From Streptomyces somaliensis DSM 40738 (GTDB lineage Bacteria; Actinomycetota; Actinomycetes; Streptomycetales; Streptomycetaceae): DNA of 40,073 bases. The notes below the pieces were generated by a model. It saw nothing but the letters and a program-made list of their open reading frames with translations, had not been told where the DNA came from and made no database searches. The stretch is from positions 1 to 40,073 of the forward strand of contig JAAXOU010000011.1 of the NCBI GenBank assembly GCA_012396115.1, in the 5' to 3' direction. Every line of letters starts with the position of its first letter. Within the stretch, counting starts at the first letter, position 1. Below, piece by piece: positions 15,316-23,414 of this stretch. The position numbers and the translations under genes are program-made.

Positions 15316-15519
15316 TCAAAGACGGCCCCCTACGGGGTGACGGCCGGCCCGGGCGACCGCTCCGGGCAGGCCGCCCTCGTCGACCAGGGCCCGCAGGGCG
15401 GCCCGGGTGGCGTCGTGGCCGTGCGCGGGCGGTACCGCCCGCGCGGGTGGGGCGAGCACGGCCGCCGACGCGGCCACGGCCAAGGCGAAGGAGACGGTAC
15501 GTGCGGCGCGCTGCTTCAT
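15316..15519 (-). pseudogene. 5' remnant of a secreted serine hydrolase (D-Ala-D-Ala carboxypeptidase-like)
   Basis: 67 codons. A good GGAGGG ribosome binding site and ATG at 15519 lead into MKQRAARTVSFALAVAASAA, a Sec signal ending PPARA, and then ATRAALRALVDEGGLPGAVA, which is the typical start of Streptomyces class C beta-lactamase/DD-carboxypeptidase proteins. The reading frame then runs into GRHPVGGRL and a stop. The SxxK, YxN and KTG regions (about 300 residues) are gone. Read as a deletion remnant. Confidence 0.7.
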
Positions 15520-15675
15520 GGGCCCTCCGAATCACCGGCAGGGCCACCCGCGACCCCCGTGACCGGGATGACGCCCGGCGACGCCCGGGGGTTGACCGTA
15601 CGGGCGCCGAAGCCTCCGGGTGCGGGGCGGACGCGCGGGGCTGGACGGCCGGACGCGACGGACCTCGGCGGGGGC

Positions 15676-15709
15676 GGATGAGCCGGATGAGCGGAGGGGC
15701 CGGATGAGC
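15676..15709. repeat. Three GGATGAGC repeats
   Basis: Copies at 15676, 15685 and 15702 (spacing 9 and 17), each followed by CGG. Lies about 90 bases upstream of the putative hydrolase promoter. Confidence 0.6.
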
Positions 15710-15788
15710 GGGGGTGCGGGAGAGCCGGAGAGCGGGGCGCGGGATAAACCCTGCGGGCGGTCCGGGGGTGCGCTACGGTGCACCCATG

Positions 15789-15811
15789 AGACGAGACGAC
15801 ACGTCTCGTCT
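15789..15811. promoter_or_regulatory. Perfect operator-like inverted repeat upstream of the hydrolase
   Basis: AGACGAGACG-ACA-CGTCTCGTCT: a 10-base perfect inverted repeat with a 3-base spacer, 36 bases before the hydrolase GTG and just downstream of a possible -10. Arm length and spacing are typical of TetR-family operators. No TetR gene is adjacent. Confidence 0.65.
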
Positions 15812-15846
15812 AGGTAGTGATCCGATCGCCTCCGAGGGGAGCACCC

Positions 15847-16734
15847 GTGCACCGTGAGCACTTCGTCGACGCCGCGCCCGGCGTCCGGCTGTGGGTCGAG
15901 GAGCGGGGGGACCCCGAGGCGTCCGCGCTCCTGCTGGTCATGGGCGCGCAGGCGTCCGGACTCGGCTGGCCCGACGAGCTGGTGGACGCGCTGGCCGCGC
16001 ACCACCGGGTCATCCGGTACGACCACCGCGACACCGGCCGCTCCACCTGGTCGTACGAGACGGAGCCGTACGCGATCACCGACCTCGCGGCCGACGCGCT
16101 GGCGGTGCTGGACGGGCTGGGGGTGGAACGGGCCCACGTCGTGGGCATGTCCCTGGGCGGCATGCTGGCCCAGCTCCTCCTCGCCGACCACCCGGAGCGG
16201 GTCCGCACCGCCACCCTCATCGGCACCTGCGCGCTCAGCACCACGCCGTACACCGCGCCGGACGGGACCGTCACGCCCGTCGGGGAGCTGCCGCCCGTCG
16301 ACCCGCGCATCCTGGAGGTGTGGGCCCGCCTGCCCGAGGGCCCCGGCCCGGAGGGCGGTCCGGAGGACGACCTGGACCGGCGGGTCGAGCACTGGCGGCT
16401 GCTGAACGGCGAGGCGATCCCGTTCGACGCGGAGGCCGCGCGGGACATGGAGCGGCGCGTGCTCGCGCACACCGGGCACGCCCGGGTCGGTACCGCGCAC
16501 GGACGGGCCGACCAGTCGGGGATGCTCCGCACCGAGGCCCTCGCGTCGACCCGCGTGCCGACGCTGGTCGTGTCCGCCCCGGCCGAACCCGTCTTCCCGC
16601 CGCCGCACGCGCAGCACCTGGCGCAGGTGATCCGCGGCGCGGAGCTGGTGGAGATCCCGGGCATGGGGCACGCGCTGCCGCGACCGGTGCTGGAGCCGCT
16701 GGCGGAGGCCGTCCTGCGGCACACGGCGGCCTGA
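15847..16734 (+). CDS. Alpha/beta hydrolase, RdmC-like
   Basis: 295 residues. Family motifs: LLLVMGAQASGLGWPDELVD, IRYDHRDTGRST, nucleophile elbow AHVVGMSLGGMLAQLLL (Ser near residue 107), and the histidine in VEIPGMGHALPRPV. It resembles aclacinomycin methylesterase RdmC and many uncharacterised Streptomyces hydrolases; substrate unknown. The acid residue position, normally Asp in the DP.AP..H motif, reads AEPVFPPPHAQ, so Asp is replaced by Glu. GTG at 15847 follows GAGGGGAG. Likely controlled through the palindrome at 15789-15811. Confidence 0.87.
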   Translation: MHREHFVDAAPGVRLWVEERGDPEASALLLVMGAQASGLGWPDELVDALAAHHRVIRYDHRDTGRSTWSYETEPYAITDLAADALAVLDGLGVERAHVVGMSLGGMLAQLLLADHPERVRTATLIGTCALSTTPYTAPDGTVTPVGELPPVDPRILEVWARLPEGPGPEGGPEDDLDRRVEHWRLLNGEAIPFDAEAARDMERRVLAHTGHARVGTAHGRADQSGMLRTEALASTRVPTLVVSAPAEPVFPPPHAQHLAQVIRGAELVEIPGMGHALPRPVLEPLAEAVLRHTAA

Positions 16735-16965
16735 GGGGGCGTCCACCCGAGCGGAACCCGCCCCAGCGCCGGCGGGTCCGCCCGGTCACGCGGCCGGGGC
16801 CGGCGGGGCGCGGGGCGCGGGGCCCGGGATGCAGGGTGCGGGCTGCGGGGGCACCCGCCGTGCCCGGCCGGCAGGATACGCCGGAGGCCCGCCGCCCTCG
16901 GCGGCCCCGGGCGGGACCGCGAACGGCACGGGACGACGCGGAGGCTGTACGGGACGGCGCCGGAG

Positions 16966-16994
16966 GCGGGCGGCCCCGTCGTGGGGCCGCCCGC
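16966..16994. terminator. Strong hairpin terminator between hydrolase and chitinase
   Basis: Perfect 12-base stem GCGGGCGGCCCC / GGGGCCGCCCGC with loop GTCGT. Lies 20 bases beyond the chitinase stop on the minus strand and 232 bases beyond the hydrolase stop, so it can serve both convergent genes. Confidence 0.75.
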
Positions 16995-17014
16995 GGCCGG
17001 GACCCCGGTCCGGC

Positions 17015-17902
17015 TCAGCAGTACAGGTTGGCACCCGGGGCCACGCCCAGGATCTGCGCGAACTGCTGGTACTTCGTCACCCGGCTCTGCACCTGCGCCG
17101 GGTTCCTCCCGTCGCACTCGAGCGCGCCGTTGATGGAGCGGATCGTCTGGCCGAAGCCCGCGCCGGTCACCATCGCGTTGTGCGGGGTCATCGTGCCGGG
17201 GCCGCTCTGGGTGTTCCAGTACCACAGGCCCGTCTTCCAGGCGACGGCCGCCTCGCGTTCGACGCGGTACGGGTTGTTCAGCAGGTCGATGCCGAGCGCG
17301 TCACCGGCCGCCTTGTAGTTGAAGTTCCAGCTGAGCTGGATCGGGCCGCGCCCGTAGTAGGCGGCCTGGCCGGCGGGGCAGCCGTAGGGCTGGCTCCGGT
17401 CGCAGTAGTGCGGGTAGTTGGCGGTGTTCTGCTCCACGACGTGGACGAGGCCGCCCGTCTCGTGGCTGACGTTGGCCAGGAAGGCCGCCGCCTCCTGCCT
17501 GCTGACCGTGGCACCGCCCGTCGTCGCGAAGGCCGGGTACGCGCCGAGCGCCGCCTTCAGCCCGCTGTAGGTGTAGAACGGGTTCCTGTTCGGGAACATC
17601 TGGTTGAACTGCGCCTCGGACACCACGAATCCGGACGGCGACGGGTCCGGTGCGGGCGTCCCGTTCCCGCAGACCCCCTGGTCGGCCCAGACCTCCGCCG
17701 TACCGGGGCGCTCGTTCTGGGTCCACCACTTCGCCTGCCAGTTGTGACCGCCGTACGAGGCGACGCCGCCGCCCCAGTAGACGGCCGACGAGTTCCAGGG
17801 CGTCGCGCAGTCGACGGCGGAGGCGGGGGCGGGGGGCAGGAGGGCCGTCAGGCCCACCGCCATGGCGAAAGCGGCCAGCAGGGAGCCTAATCGTCGCGAC
17901 AT
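17015..17902 (-). CDS. Secreted GH19 chitinase with CBM5/12 chitin-binding domain
   Basis: Endochitinase degrading chitin outside the cell. 295 residues. Signal peptide MSRRLGSLLAAFAMAVGLTA to ASA (residues 1-29). CBM5/12 at about 30-78 (CATPWNSSAVYWGGGVASYG, HNWQAKWWTQNERPG, VWADQGVC). A Pro/Ser linker leads to the GH19 domain: FLANVSHETGGL has the general acid Glu, HVVEQN the second Glu, then YYGRGPIQLSWNFNY and the C-terminal CDGRNPAQVQSRVTKY. Layout matches ChiC-type Streptomyces enzymes. ATG at 17902 follows AAGGAG. I do not see the classic 12-base chitinase promoter direct repeats upstream. Confidence 0.95.
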   Translation of the reverse strand: MSRRLGSLLAAFAMAVGLTALLPPAPASAVDCATPWNSSAVYWGGGVASYGGHNWQAKWWTQNERPGTAEVWADQGVCGNGTPAPDPSPSGFVVSEAQFNQMFPNRNPFYTYSGLKAALGAYPAFATTGGATVSRQEAAAFLANVSHETGGLVHVVEQNTANYPHYCDRSQPYGCPAGQAAYYGRGPIQLSWNFNYKAAGDALGIDLLNNPYRVEREAAVAWKTGLWYWNTQSGPGTMTPHNAMVTGAGFGQTIRSINGALECDGRNPAQVQSRVTKYQQFAQILGVAPGANLYC

Positions 17903-17991
17903 GACATCGCTCCTTCGCGTGGGGAAGATTGCCGCCACTCCACCGCTTTGCCCCGAACCCCGTCAAGGGTGCCGAACCGGACGGAACTTCC

Positions 17992-18035
17992 CCGGCGCGA
18001 CGTGGAAGGGGTGCTCCGGCGCGACGCGGAAGGAG
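17992..18035. repeat. Direct repeat upstream of the chitinase gene
   Basis: CCGGCGCGACGTGGAAGGGG (17992) recurs as CCGGCGCGACGCGGAAGGAG (18016), 24 bases on, 18 of 20 bases identical. Lies 90-135 bases upstream of the chitinase start codon, just beyond the possible promoter. Confidence 0.7.
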
Positions 18036-18193
18036 CGCCGCGGCACGGCGCCGGAGGGAAACGGCCGGAGCACGGCGCGCCGGGGAACGGCCGGTCGTGC
18101 TCCCCGGCCGCACACCTCCGCGCCCGGGCGCCCCGCACCAGGTGCCCGCGGCGGCACGCCCCCGGCCGCCGCCCCGGACCGCCCGCACGGGAA

Positions 18194-18271
18194 CGGACCC
18201 CGGCCGAGCACCCCGGCCAGCACCCCGGACCGCCCGCCGGAACGCGGAACGCGGACCCCGGCCGAGCACCC
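18194..18271. repeat. Exact 20-base direct repeat
   Basis: CGGACCCCGGCCGAGCACCC occurs at 18194-18213 and again at 18252-18271, 58 bases apart, in noncoding sequence. Confidence 0.8.
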
Positions 18272-18311
18272 ACCCGCCCGCCGAGGCGCGCACCCCGGCC
18301 GGCACCCCGGG

Positions 18312-18345
18312 CCGTCGGTCAGTCCGGGCCGTCGGTCAGTCCGGG
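18312..18345. repeat. 17-base tandem duplication spanning the phosphatase stop codon
   Basis: CCGTCGGTCAGTCCGGG is present twice without a gap (18312-18328, 18329-18345). The inner copy contains the phosphatase stop (TCA at 18336-18338 on plus), so a second copy of the coding end now lies downstream of it. Confidence 0.85.
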
Positions 18346-20060
18346 ATCCGCAGCACCAGCAGCGCCACGTCGTCCTCGTTCTGCTCCGGCCTGGCCCGCT
18401 GGAGCAACTCGTCCGCGAACGCCTCCACGGGCCGGCGCACCAGCGCCGCGGCGTGCCGGCGCAACCGCTCCAGGCCCTCGTCGAGCGAGCGGCCCGGCTC
18501 CTCGATCAGGCCGTCCGTGTAGAGCAGCAGCGTCGATCCGGGCGGCAGCTCCGCCCTCGCGTCCGTCCGGGCCGTCCGCCCCCGGTACGTCCCCAGGCCC
18601 AGCAGGACGCCGTGGCCCTCGGAGAGGTACCGCGTCATCCCGTCGCGCGTCACCAGCAGCGGCGGCGGGTGCCCGGCGTTGGTCCAGGACAGCTCCCACC
18701 TCCCGTCGTCCGACACGGCCATCCGGCCGAAGACCAGCGTGGCCATGGAGACCTCCGCGATGTGCAGCGACGCCTGGTCCAGCCACTCGACGATCTCGCT
18801 CGCCGGTCCCTTCTGCGCCCAGGCGTAGGCGCGCAGCATGTTGCGCAGCTGCGCCATCCCCGCCGCCGCGTCCAGGTCGTGGCCGACCACGTCCCCGACG
18901 GCCAGCGCCAGCGCCCCGTCACTCAGCGTGAACGCGTCGTACCAGTCGCCGCCGACGTGGGAGGCGTCCGGCGCGGGCAGGTACCGGGCCGTGATCCCCA
19001 GCCCGGGCACCGTCGGCATCTGCGGCAGCAGGTGGCGCTGCATGGTCTCCGCGACCTTCCGCTGCCGCTGGTACAGGCGGGCGTTGGCCAGGGCCAGACC
19101 GGCCCGGCGGGTGATGTCCTCCAGGAGGGCCACGTCGGCCGCCGTGAACGCCTCCGACCGCTCGGACCGGCCCAGCGTGAGCGCCCCGAGGATCTCCCGC
19201 AGGCCGCGGATGGGCGCGATGACCGCCGAGTGCATCCCCGTCGACTCGAACAGGCGGCGCTGCTCCAGCGCGATCCCCGAGTCCGGCAGGCCCTGGTACG
19301 TCTCCGGGCCCGCCAGCGCCGACGCCTCCCCGCGCAGCGCCCGCGACAGGGGCATCGGCGACTCCTGCGGCACCGGGGGCATCGGGCCCTCCAGCTCCTC
19401 CGCGTGCACCAGGGCGCCGCCCCGCGCGTGCACCACGGCGGTGCGCCACACCTCGTCCGGTTCCCTCAGCAGGTCGATGACCGCCCAGTCCGCGAGCCGG
19501 GGCACCACCAGGTCCACCAACCGGTCCAGGGCCTCGTCCACGTCGAGCGTGGACGTCAGCGCCGTGGTCGTCTCGGCCAGCAGCGCCAGCCGGTCCAGCT
19601 CCGACATCGCCGCGGCGGGCCGCCGCGGGGGCGGGAGGGACGGCGGGCCCTGCTCGGACGCGTCGAAGATCACCAGGGTGGCCGGTTCGCACCCCTCCCG
19701 GACCCAGGGCGTGGCCAGCCACGACAGCAGGAGCAGCGACCCGTCGCCGCGCTCCGCCCACTCGCCCGGGCTCTGGGCCGTGCGCCCGGCGAGGGCGGCC
19801 TTGCGCAGTGCGCAGTGCGCCCGCGGCGTGGGGTCGCCGTGCCGGTTGCGGTGGAGCAGCTCGTGCGCGTCCCGGCCGACGAGCTGCGCGGCGGACCGGC
19901 CCAGGAGCCGCTCGGCCGGGGTGTTGGCGGCGGTGATGCGACCGCTGTCGTCCAGCAGGCAGACGCCCGCCGTGAAGGCGTCCAGTACCGGGGCGAGCGC
20001 TTCTCCCGGAGGGGCGGGGAACCCCTCGCCCGTCACGCCCGCCGTCTCCGCGGCCGTCAT
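18336..20060 (-). CDS. PAS-GAF-PP2C (SpoIIE-type) serine phosphatase
   Basis: 574 residues, soluble. N-terminal PAS-like domain (VLDAFTAGVCLLDDSGRITA, LLGRSAAQLVGRDAHELLH), a GAF domain at about 150-325 ending ANARLYQRQRKVAETMQRHL, and a PP2C/SpoIIE domain at about 345-570 with metal-binding DASHVGGDWYDAF, GDVVGHDLDAA, NAGHPPPLLV, and LLLYTDGLIEEP. Such proteins in Streptomyces dephosphorylate anti-anti-sigma factors in partner-switching cascades; the target here is not in the window. ATG at 20060 has GGGAGG at good spacing and is preferred over ATG 20126. Divergent from the PstS-like gene with 244 bases between. Confidence 0.92.
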   Translation of the reverse strand: MTAAETAGVTGEGFPAPPGEALAPVLDAFTAGVCLLDDSGRITAANTPAERLLGRSAAQLVGRDAHELLHRNRHGDPTPRAHCALRKAALAGRTAQSPGEWAERGDGSLLLLSWLATPWVREGCEPATLVIFDASEQGPPSLPPPRRPAAAMSELDRLALLAETTTALTSTLDVDEALDRLVDLVVPRLADWAVIDLLREPDEVWRTAVVHARGGALVHAEELEGPMPPVPQESPMPLSRALRGEASALAGPETYQGLPDSGIALEQRRLFESTGMHSAVIAPIRGLREILGALTLGRSERSEAFTAADVALLEDITRRAGLALANARLYQRQRKVAETMQRHLLPQMPTVPGLGITARYLPAPDASHVGGDWYDAFTLSDGALALAVGDVVGHDLDAAAGMAQLRNMLRAYAWAQKGPASEIVEWLDQASLHIAEVSMATLVFGRMAVSDDGRWELSWTNAGHPPPLLVTRDGMTRYLSEGHGVLLGLGTYRGRTARTDARAELPPGSTLLLYTDGLIEEPGRSLDEGLERLRRHAAALVRRPVEAFADELLQRARPEQNEDDVALLVLRIPD

Positions 20061-20304
20061 CGCCCTCGCCTCCCACCTGTCCGGGGACGCGCCCCGGGGC
20101 CTCTTCCTGCCCCCACTCTTCCCCATCGCCGGGTGCCGACCCTCCGGCCCCCTCTCGACCGGGAGCCTGGGCGCCGGCTCGCGCCGCGACGGAGTTGAAC
20201 CTCGCATGAACTTACGGCACCACCGCCCGCACCGGGCCCTCACGGGCCCTACCGTGACCCGACACGTACCGCCGGACAGCTGTTGCGAGCGAGGGGGAAC
20301 GCCC

Positions 20305-21972
20305 GTGGAGTGGTTCAGCGCCGAGAACGTCATCGCCGTCCTCACCGCCCTCCTGGGCGTGCTCGCCTCCGTCGCCGCGCTCTGGTACGAGCGGCGGGTG
20401 CCGCGCCGCAAGCGCCTGGGCTACCGCGTCCAGATGGACACGCCGATCGGCAGCAACGTCCGCGACGGCGGCCGCGCCAACGTACGGGTCGGCCTCTTCG
20501 GCGAGGGGCCGGACATCGACCTGTCCGACGCCACCCTGGTCCTGCTGCGCATCGAGAACGACGGCCCGCAGAGCGTCGGCGACGACGACTACACCAGCCG
20601 TCCGCCGCACGGGCTGACCGTCGAGTTCACCGGCCGCGAGATCCGGGGCGTCGCCGTCACCCAGCCCGGTGACGCCGACCACCTGATGGAGCACTTCACG
20701 CCCGAGGCCGGGATGGGGCACAGCGGCGGCACGCTCCACCTGCCGCGCGTCCCGCTCAACCCGGGCGAGCACTTCAAGCTGCTGGTCCTGCTCACCGGCG
20801 GGTCGGTCGGCAGTCCCGTCCGCGTCACCGGGGGGCTGCGCGACGGGGAGGTGCGGCCCAACACCGCCATCCCCTCCGACGACAAACCGCCCGTCTTCAG
20901 CCACCCGGCCCGGGTCATCACCGTCCTGCTCACCGCGTGCGTGGTCACCCTCGCCTGCATCATCGTCGGCGACGAGGAGGAAGGCCGGCCCCCGATCGGC
21001 TGCGCCACCGGCACGCTGACCGTCGTCGGGTCCACGGCCTTCGCGCCCGTGGCGCAGGAGGTCGCGCGCAAGTACGAGAAGGACTGCCCCGGCTCCACCG
21101 TCACCGTCGACGCGCGCGGCACCTCCCCCGGCATCCACGCCCTCGCCGAGGCGGGAGCCGGGCACAAGGGCGGATCACCCGCCGTCATCGCCCTGTCCGA
21201 CGGGCCGAAGCCCGACCACGGGTACGAGCGGCTGCGGGAGAACCGGGTCGCCGTGTCCGTCTTCGCCATGATCGTCAACGACCGGGTTCCGCTGCGCGGG
21301 CTGACCACCGCCGACGTACGGCGCATCTACCGCGGCGAGGTGCGGCGGTGGTCCGAGCTGGGAGGCCCCGACCTGCCGGTCGTCCTGGTCAGCCGCAACA
21401 GCAACTCCGGCACGCGGGAGGTGTTCCAGCGGCGCGTCCTCCAGGGGTACGAGCCGGCGTCCTCGTCGAGGGACTGCCGGGTGAAGACCGACCCGGCGGC
21501 ACGGGTGCTGCGCTGCGAGGTGGACTCGACGCAGCAGGCCATGGCGGCGGTCGCCGAGATCCCCGGCGCGCTCGGCTACAGCGAGCTGCGGGCCGGCCAG
21601 AGCGTCCGGGGGCTCCACCGGCTGGCCCTCGACGGGCGGACGCCGTCGATCGACGACGTGGCGGAGAGCGGGTACCCGTACCGGGAGATCGAGTACGCGT
21701 ACACCTACGGGCGGCCGCCCGCCAACTCCCTCGTGTCGAGCTTCCTCGACTACCTGGTGCGCGGAAGCGGCCAGGGCGTGATCAGCACCCACGGCCACAT
21801 CCCCTGCATGTCCCCCGAGGGCCTCCCGGTCTGCGCCGGGCCGCGGCCCGGGCGGGAGGCCGCCGGCGGGGGGCGGGCGGACGGAGCCCCCCGTCCCGGC
21901 GGCCCCGGAGGGCCTTCCGGTGCGGAGGGCTCCGCGCGGGCCACGCCCGCGGCGCCTACAGGAACGGGTTGA
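20305..21972 (+). CDS. Two-TM membrane protein with extracytoplasmic PstS-like substrate-binding domain
   Basis: 555 residues. TM1 at about 9-28 ([19 protein letters not shown]) is followed by basic RRVPRRKR, so the next part (about 35-200) should be cytoplasmic; it is a beta-rich domain ([55 protein letters not shown]). TM2 at about 202-223, then an external PBP-like domain at about 231-510: [61 protein letters not shown]. These are phosphate-binding-protein signatures. GTG at 20305 follows GAGGGGG. The tail overlaps purA by 17 bases convergently. No pstCAB genes are near, so transport is unlikely; sensing is inferred. Confidence 0.85.
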   Translation: MEWFSAENVIAVLTALLGVLASVAALWYERRVPRRKRLGYRVQMDTPIGSNVRDGGRANVRVGLFGEGPDIDLSDATLVLLRIENDGPQSVGDDDYTSRPPHGLTVEFTGREIRGVAVTQPGDADHLMEHFTPEAGMGHSGGTLHLPRVPLNPGEHFKLLVLLTGGSVGSPVRVTGGLRDGEVRPNTAIPSDDKPPVFSHPARVITVLLTACVVTLACIIVGDEEEGRPPIGCATGTLTVVGSTAFAPVAQEVARKYEKDCPGSTVTVDARGTSPGIHALAEAGAGHKGGSPAVIALSDGPKPDHGYERLRENRVAVSVFAMIVNDRVPLRGLTTADVRRIYRGEVRRWSELGGPDLPVVLVSRNSNSGTREVFQRRVLQGYEPASSSRDCRVKTDPAARVLRCEVDSTQQAMAAVAEIPGALGYSELRAGQSVRGLHRLALDGRTPSIDDVAESGYPYREIEYAYTYGRPPANSLVSSFLDYLVRGSGQGVISTHGHIPCMSPEGLPVCAGPRPGREAAGGGRADGAPRPGGPGGPSGAEGSARATPAAPTGTG

Positions 21973-23239
21973 TCTCGATCGTCTCGGTGCGGCCGGGGCC
22001 GACGCCGATCGCGGAGATCGGGGCGCCCGACATCTCCTCCAGCGCCTTCACGTACGCCTGCGCGTTCTTCGGCAGGTCCGAGAACGCCTTCGCCTTGGAG
22101 ATGTCCTCCGACCAGCCCGGCAGGTACTCGTAGACCGGCTTGGCGTGGTGGAAGTCGGTCTGCGAGTACGGCAGCTCCTCGACGCGCCGGCCGTCGATCT
22201 CGTACGCCACGCAGACCGGGATCCGCTCCCAGCCGGTGAGGACGTCCAGCTTGGTGAGGAAGAAGTCGGTCAGGCCGTTCACCCGGGTCGCGTAGCGGGC
22301 GATCACCGCGTCGAACCAGCCGCAGCGCCGGTCGCGGCCGGTGGTCACGCCCCGCTCGCCGCCGATGCGGCGCAGCGCCTCGCCGTCCTCGTCGAACAGC
22401 TCCGTGGGGAACGGGCCGGCGCCGACGCGGGTCGTGTACGCCTTGAGGATGCCGATGACCCGGCTGATCTTCGTCGGGCCGACGCCGGCGCCGGTGCAGG
22501 CACCGCCGGAGGTCGGGTTCGACGAGGTCACGAAGGGGTACGTGCCGTGGTCCACGTCGAGCAGGGTGCCCTGGCCGCCCTCGAAGAGGACGACCCTGCC
22601 CTCGTCGATCGCGTTGTTCAGGATCAGCGTCGTGTCCGCGACGAACGGCCTGAGCTGCTCGGCGTACTGGAGCATCTCCTCCACGACCCGGCCGGCCTCG
22701 ATCGCGCGCCGGTTGTAGACCTTGGCGAGGAGCTGGTTCTTGACCTCCAGCGCCGCCTCGACCTTCTGGACGAGGATCGACTCGTCGTAGAGGTCCTGGA
22801 CGCGGATGCCGACGCGGTTGATCTTGTCGGCGTACGTCGGGCCGATGCCGCGGCCGGTCGTGCCGATCTTCCGCTTGCCGAGGAACCGTTCCGTCACCTT
22901 GTCGAGGGTGACGTTGTACGGCGTGATGAGGTGGGCGTTTCCGCTGATCAGGAGCTTGGAGGTGTCGACGCCGCGCTCGTTCAGCCCGCTCAGCTCGGAG
23001 AGCAGGACGGCCGGGTCGACGACGACGCCGTTGCCGATCACCGGGGTGCATCCGGGGGAGAGGATGCCGGAGGGGAGGAGGTGCAGCGCGTACTTCTGGT
23101 CGCCCACGACGACCGTGTGGCCGGCGTTGTTGCCGCCCTGGTAGCGCACCACGTAGTCGACGGATCCACCGAGGAGGTCGGTGGCCTTTCCCTTGCCCTC
23201 GTCACCCCACTGAGCACCGAGCAGCACAAGTGCGGGCAC
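21956..23239 (-). CDS. purA: Adenylosuccinate synthetase
   Basis: Makes adenylosuccinate from IMP, aspartate and GTP, the first committed AMP step. 427 residues, standard length. Signatures: [19 protein letters not shown] (P-loop, catalytic Asp), [19 protein letters not shown] (catalytic His), [48 protein letters not shown], and the C-terminal [13 protein letters not shown] at 23239 follows AAGGGG. Monocistronic in context; divergent from the kinase-like gene. Confidence 0.98.
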   Translation of the reverse strand: MPALVLLGAQWGDEGKGKATDLLGGSVDYVVRYQGGNNAGHTVVVGDQKYALHLLPSGILSPGCTPVIGNGVVVDPAVLLSELSGLNERGVDTSKLLISGNAHLITPYNVTLDKVTERFLGKRKIGTTGRGIGPTYADKINRVGIRVQDLYDESILVQKVEAALEVKNQLLAKVYNRRAIEAGRVVEEMLQYAEQLRPFVADTTLILNNAIDEGRVVLFEGGQGTLLDVDHGTYPFVTSSNPTSGGACTGAGVGPTKISRVIGILKAYTTRVGAGPFPTELFDEDGEALRRIGGERGVTTGRDRRCGWFDAVIARYATRVNGLTDFFLTKLDVLTGWERIPVCVAYEIDGRRVEELPYSQTDFHHAKPVYEYLPGWSEDISKAKAFSDLPKNAQAYVKALEEMSGAPISAIGVGPGRTETIEINPFL

Positions 23240-23352
23240 AGGCGTACACCCCTTCCGGGCGGGGCATGTCCAAGGGGCCAGGGGCGGAGGACGTCGTACG
23301 GCGCTGTACGACGGCGACCCGAGCCGCTGGACCGGTGCCCCGGAATAGACGA

Positions 23353-23380
23353 AGCCCCTGGCGCAACAGCGCAAGGGGCT
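23353..23380. promoter_or_regulatory. Stem-loop in the purA / kinase-like divergent region
   Basis: AGCCCCT ... AGGGGCT (7-base stem) enclosing a second stem GCGC-AACA-GCGC. Located 114 bases upstream of purA and 35 bases upstream of the divergent gene. It may be a leader structure or a terminator-like element insulating the two genes. Confidence 0.5.
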
Positions 23381-23414
23381 CTTGCACAAAGATGCTACCC
23401 GAGGAAGGACCGAG

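Larger units (their letters stand above)
15520..15846. other. 327-base intergenic region upstream of the alpha/beta hydrolase
   Basis: No gene. Contains three GGATGAGC repeats (15676-15709), a possible -10 TACGGT at 15774, and a perfect operator-like palindrome at 15789-15811. A gene for a divergent TetR-type regulator would be expected here and is absent. Confidence 0.5.
17903..18335. other. 433-base region between chitinase and phosphatase genes
   Basis: No gene. Should hold the chitinase promoter (minus strand): TTGACG at 17961-17966 with TGGAGT 18 bases downstream is a possible but weak pair. Contains two families of direct repeats (17992-18035 and 18194-18271) and ends in a 17-base tandem duplication at the phosphatase stop. 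Confidence 0.5.

Noticed and set aside
14870..15547. Longer DUF6193 protein from 15547
   Set aside because: The extra 88 residues are Arg/Pro/Gly noise overlapping the truncated hydrolase in another frame; the family start is at 15283.
15786..15855. Small ORF MRRDDTSRLGSDPIASEG across the palindrome
   Set aside because: It is created by the operator sequence, has no good ribosome site, and overlaps the hydrolase start in another frame.
20061..20126. Upstream ATG at 20126 as phosphatase start
   Set aside because: The ribosome site is poorly spaced (about 14 bases) and the added residues are Arg/Lys-rich without family support; ATG 20060 is better.
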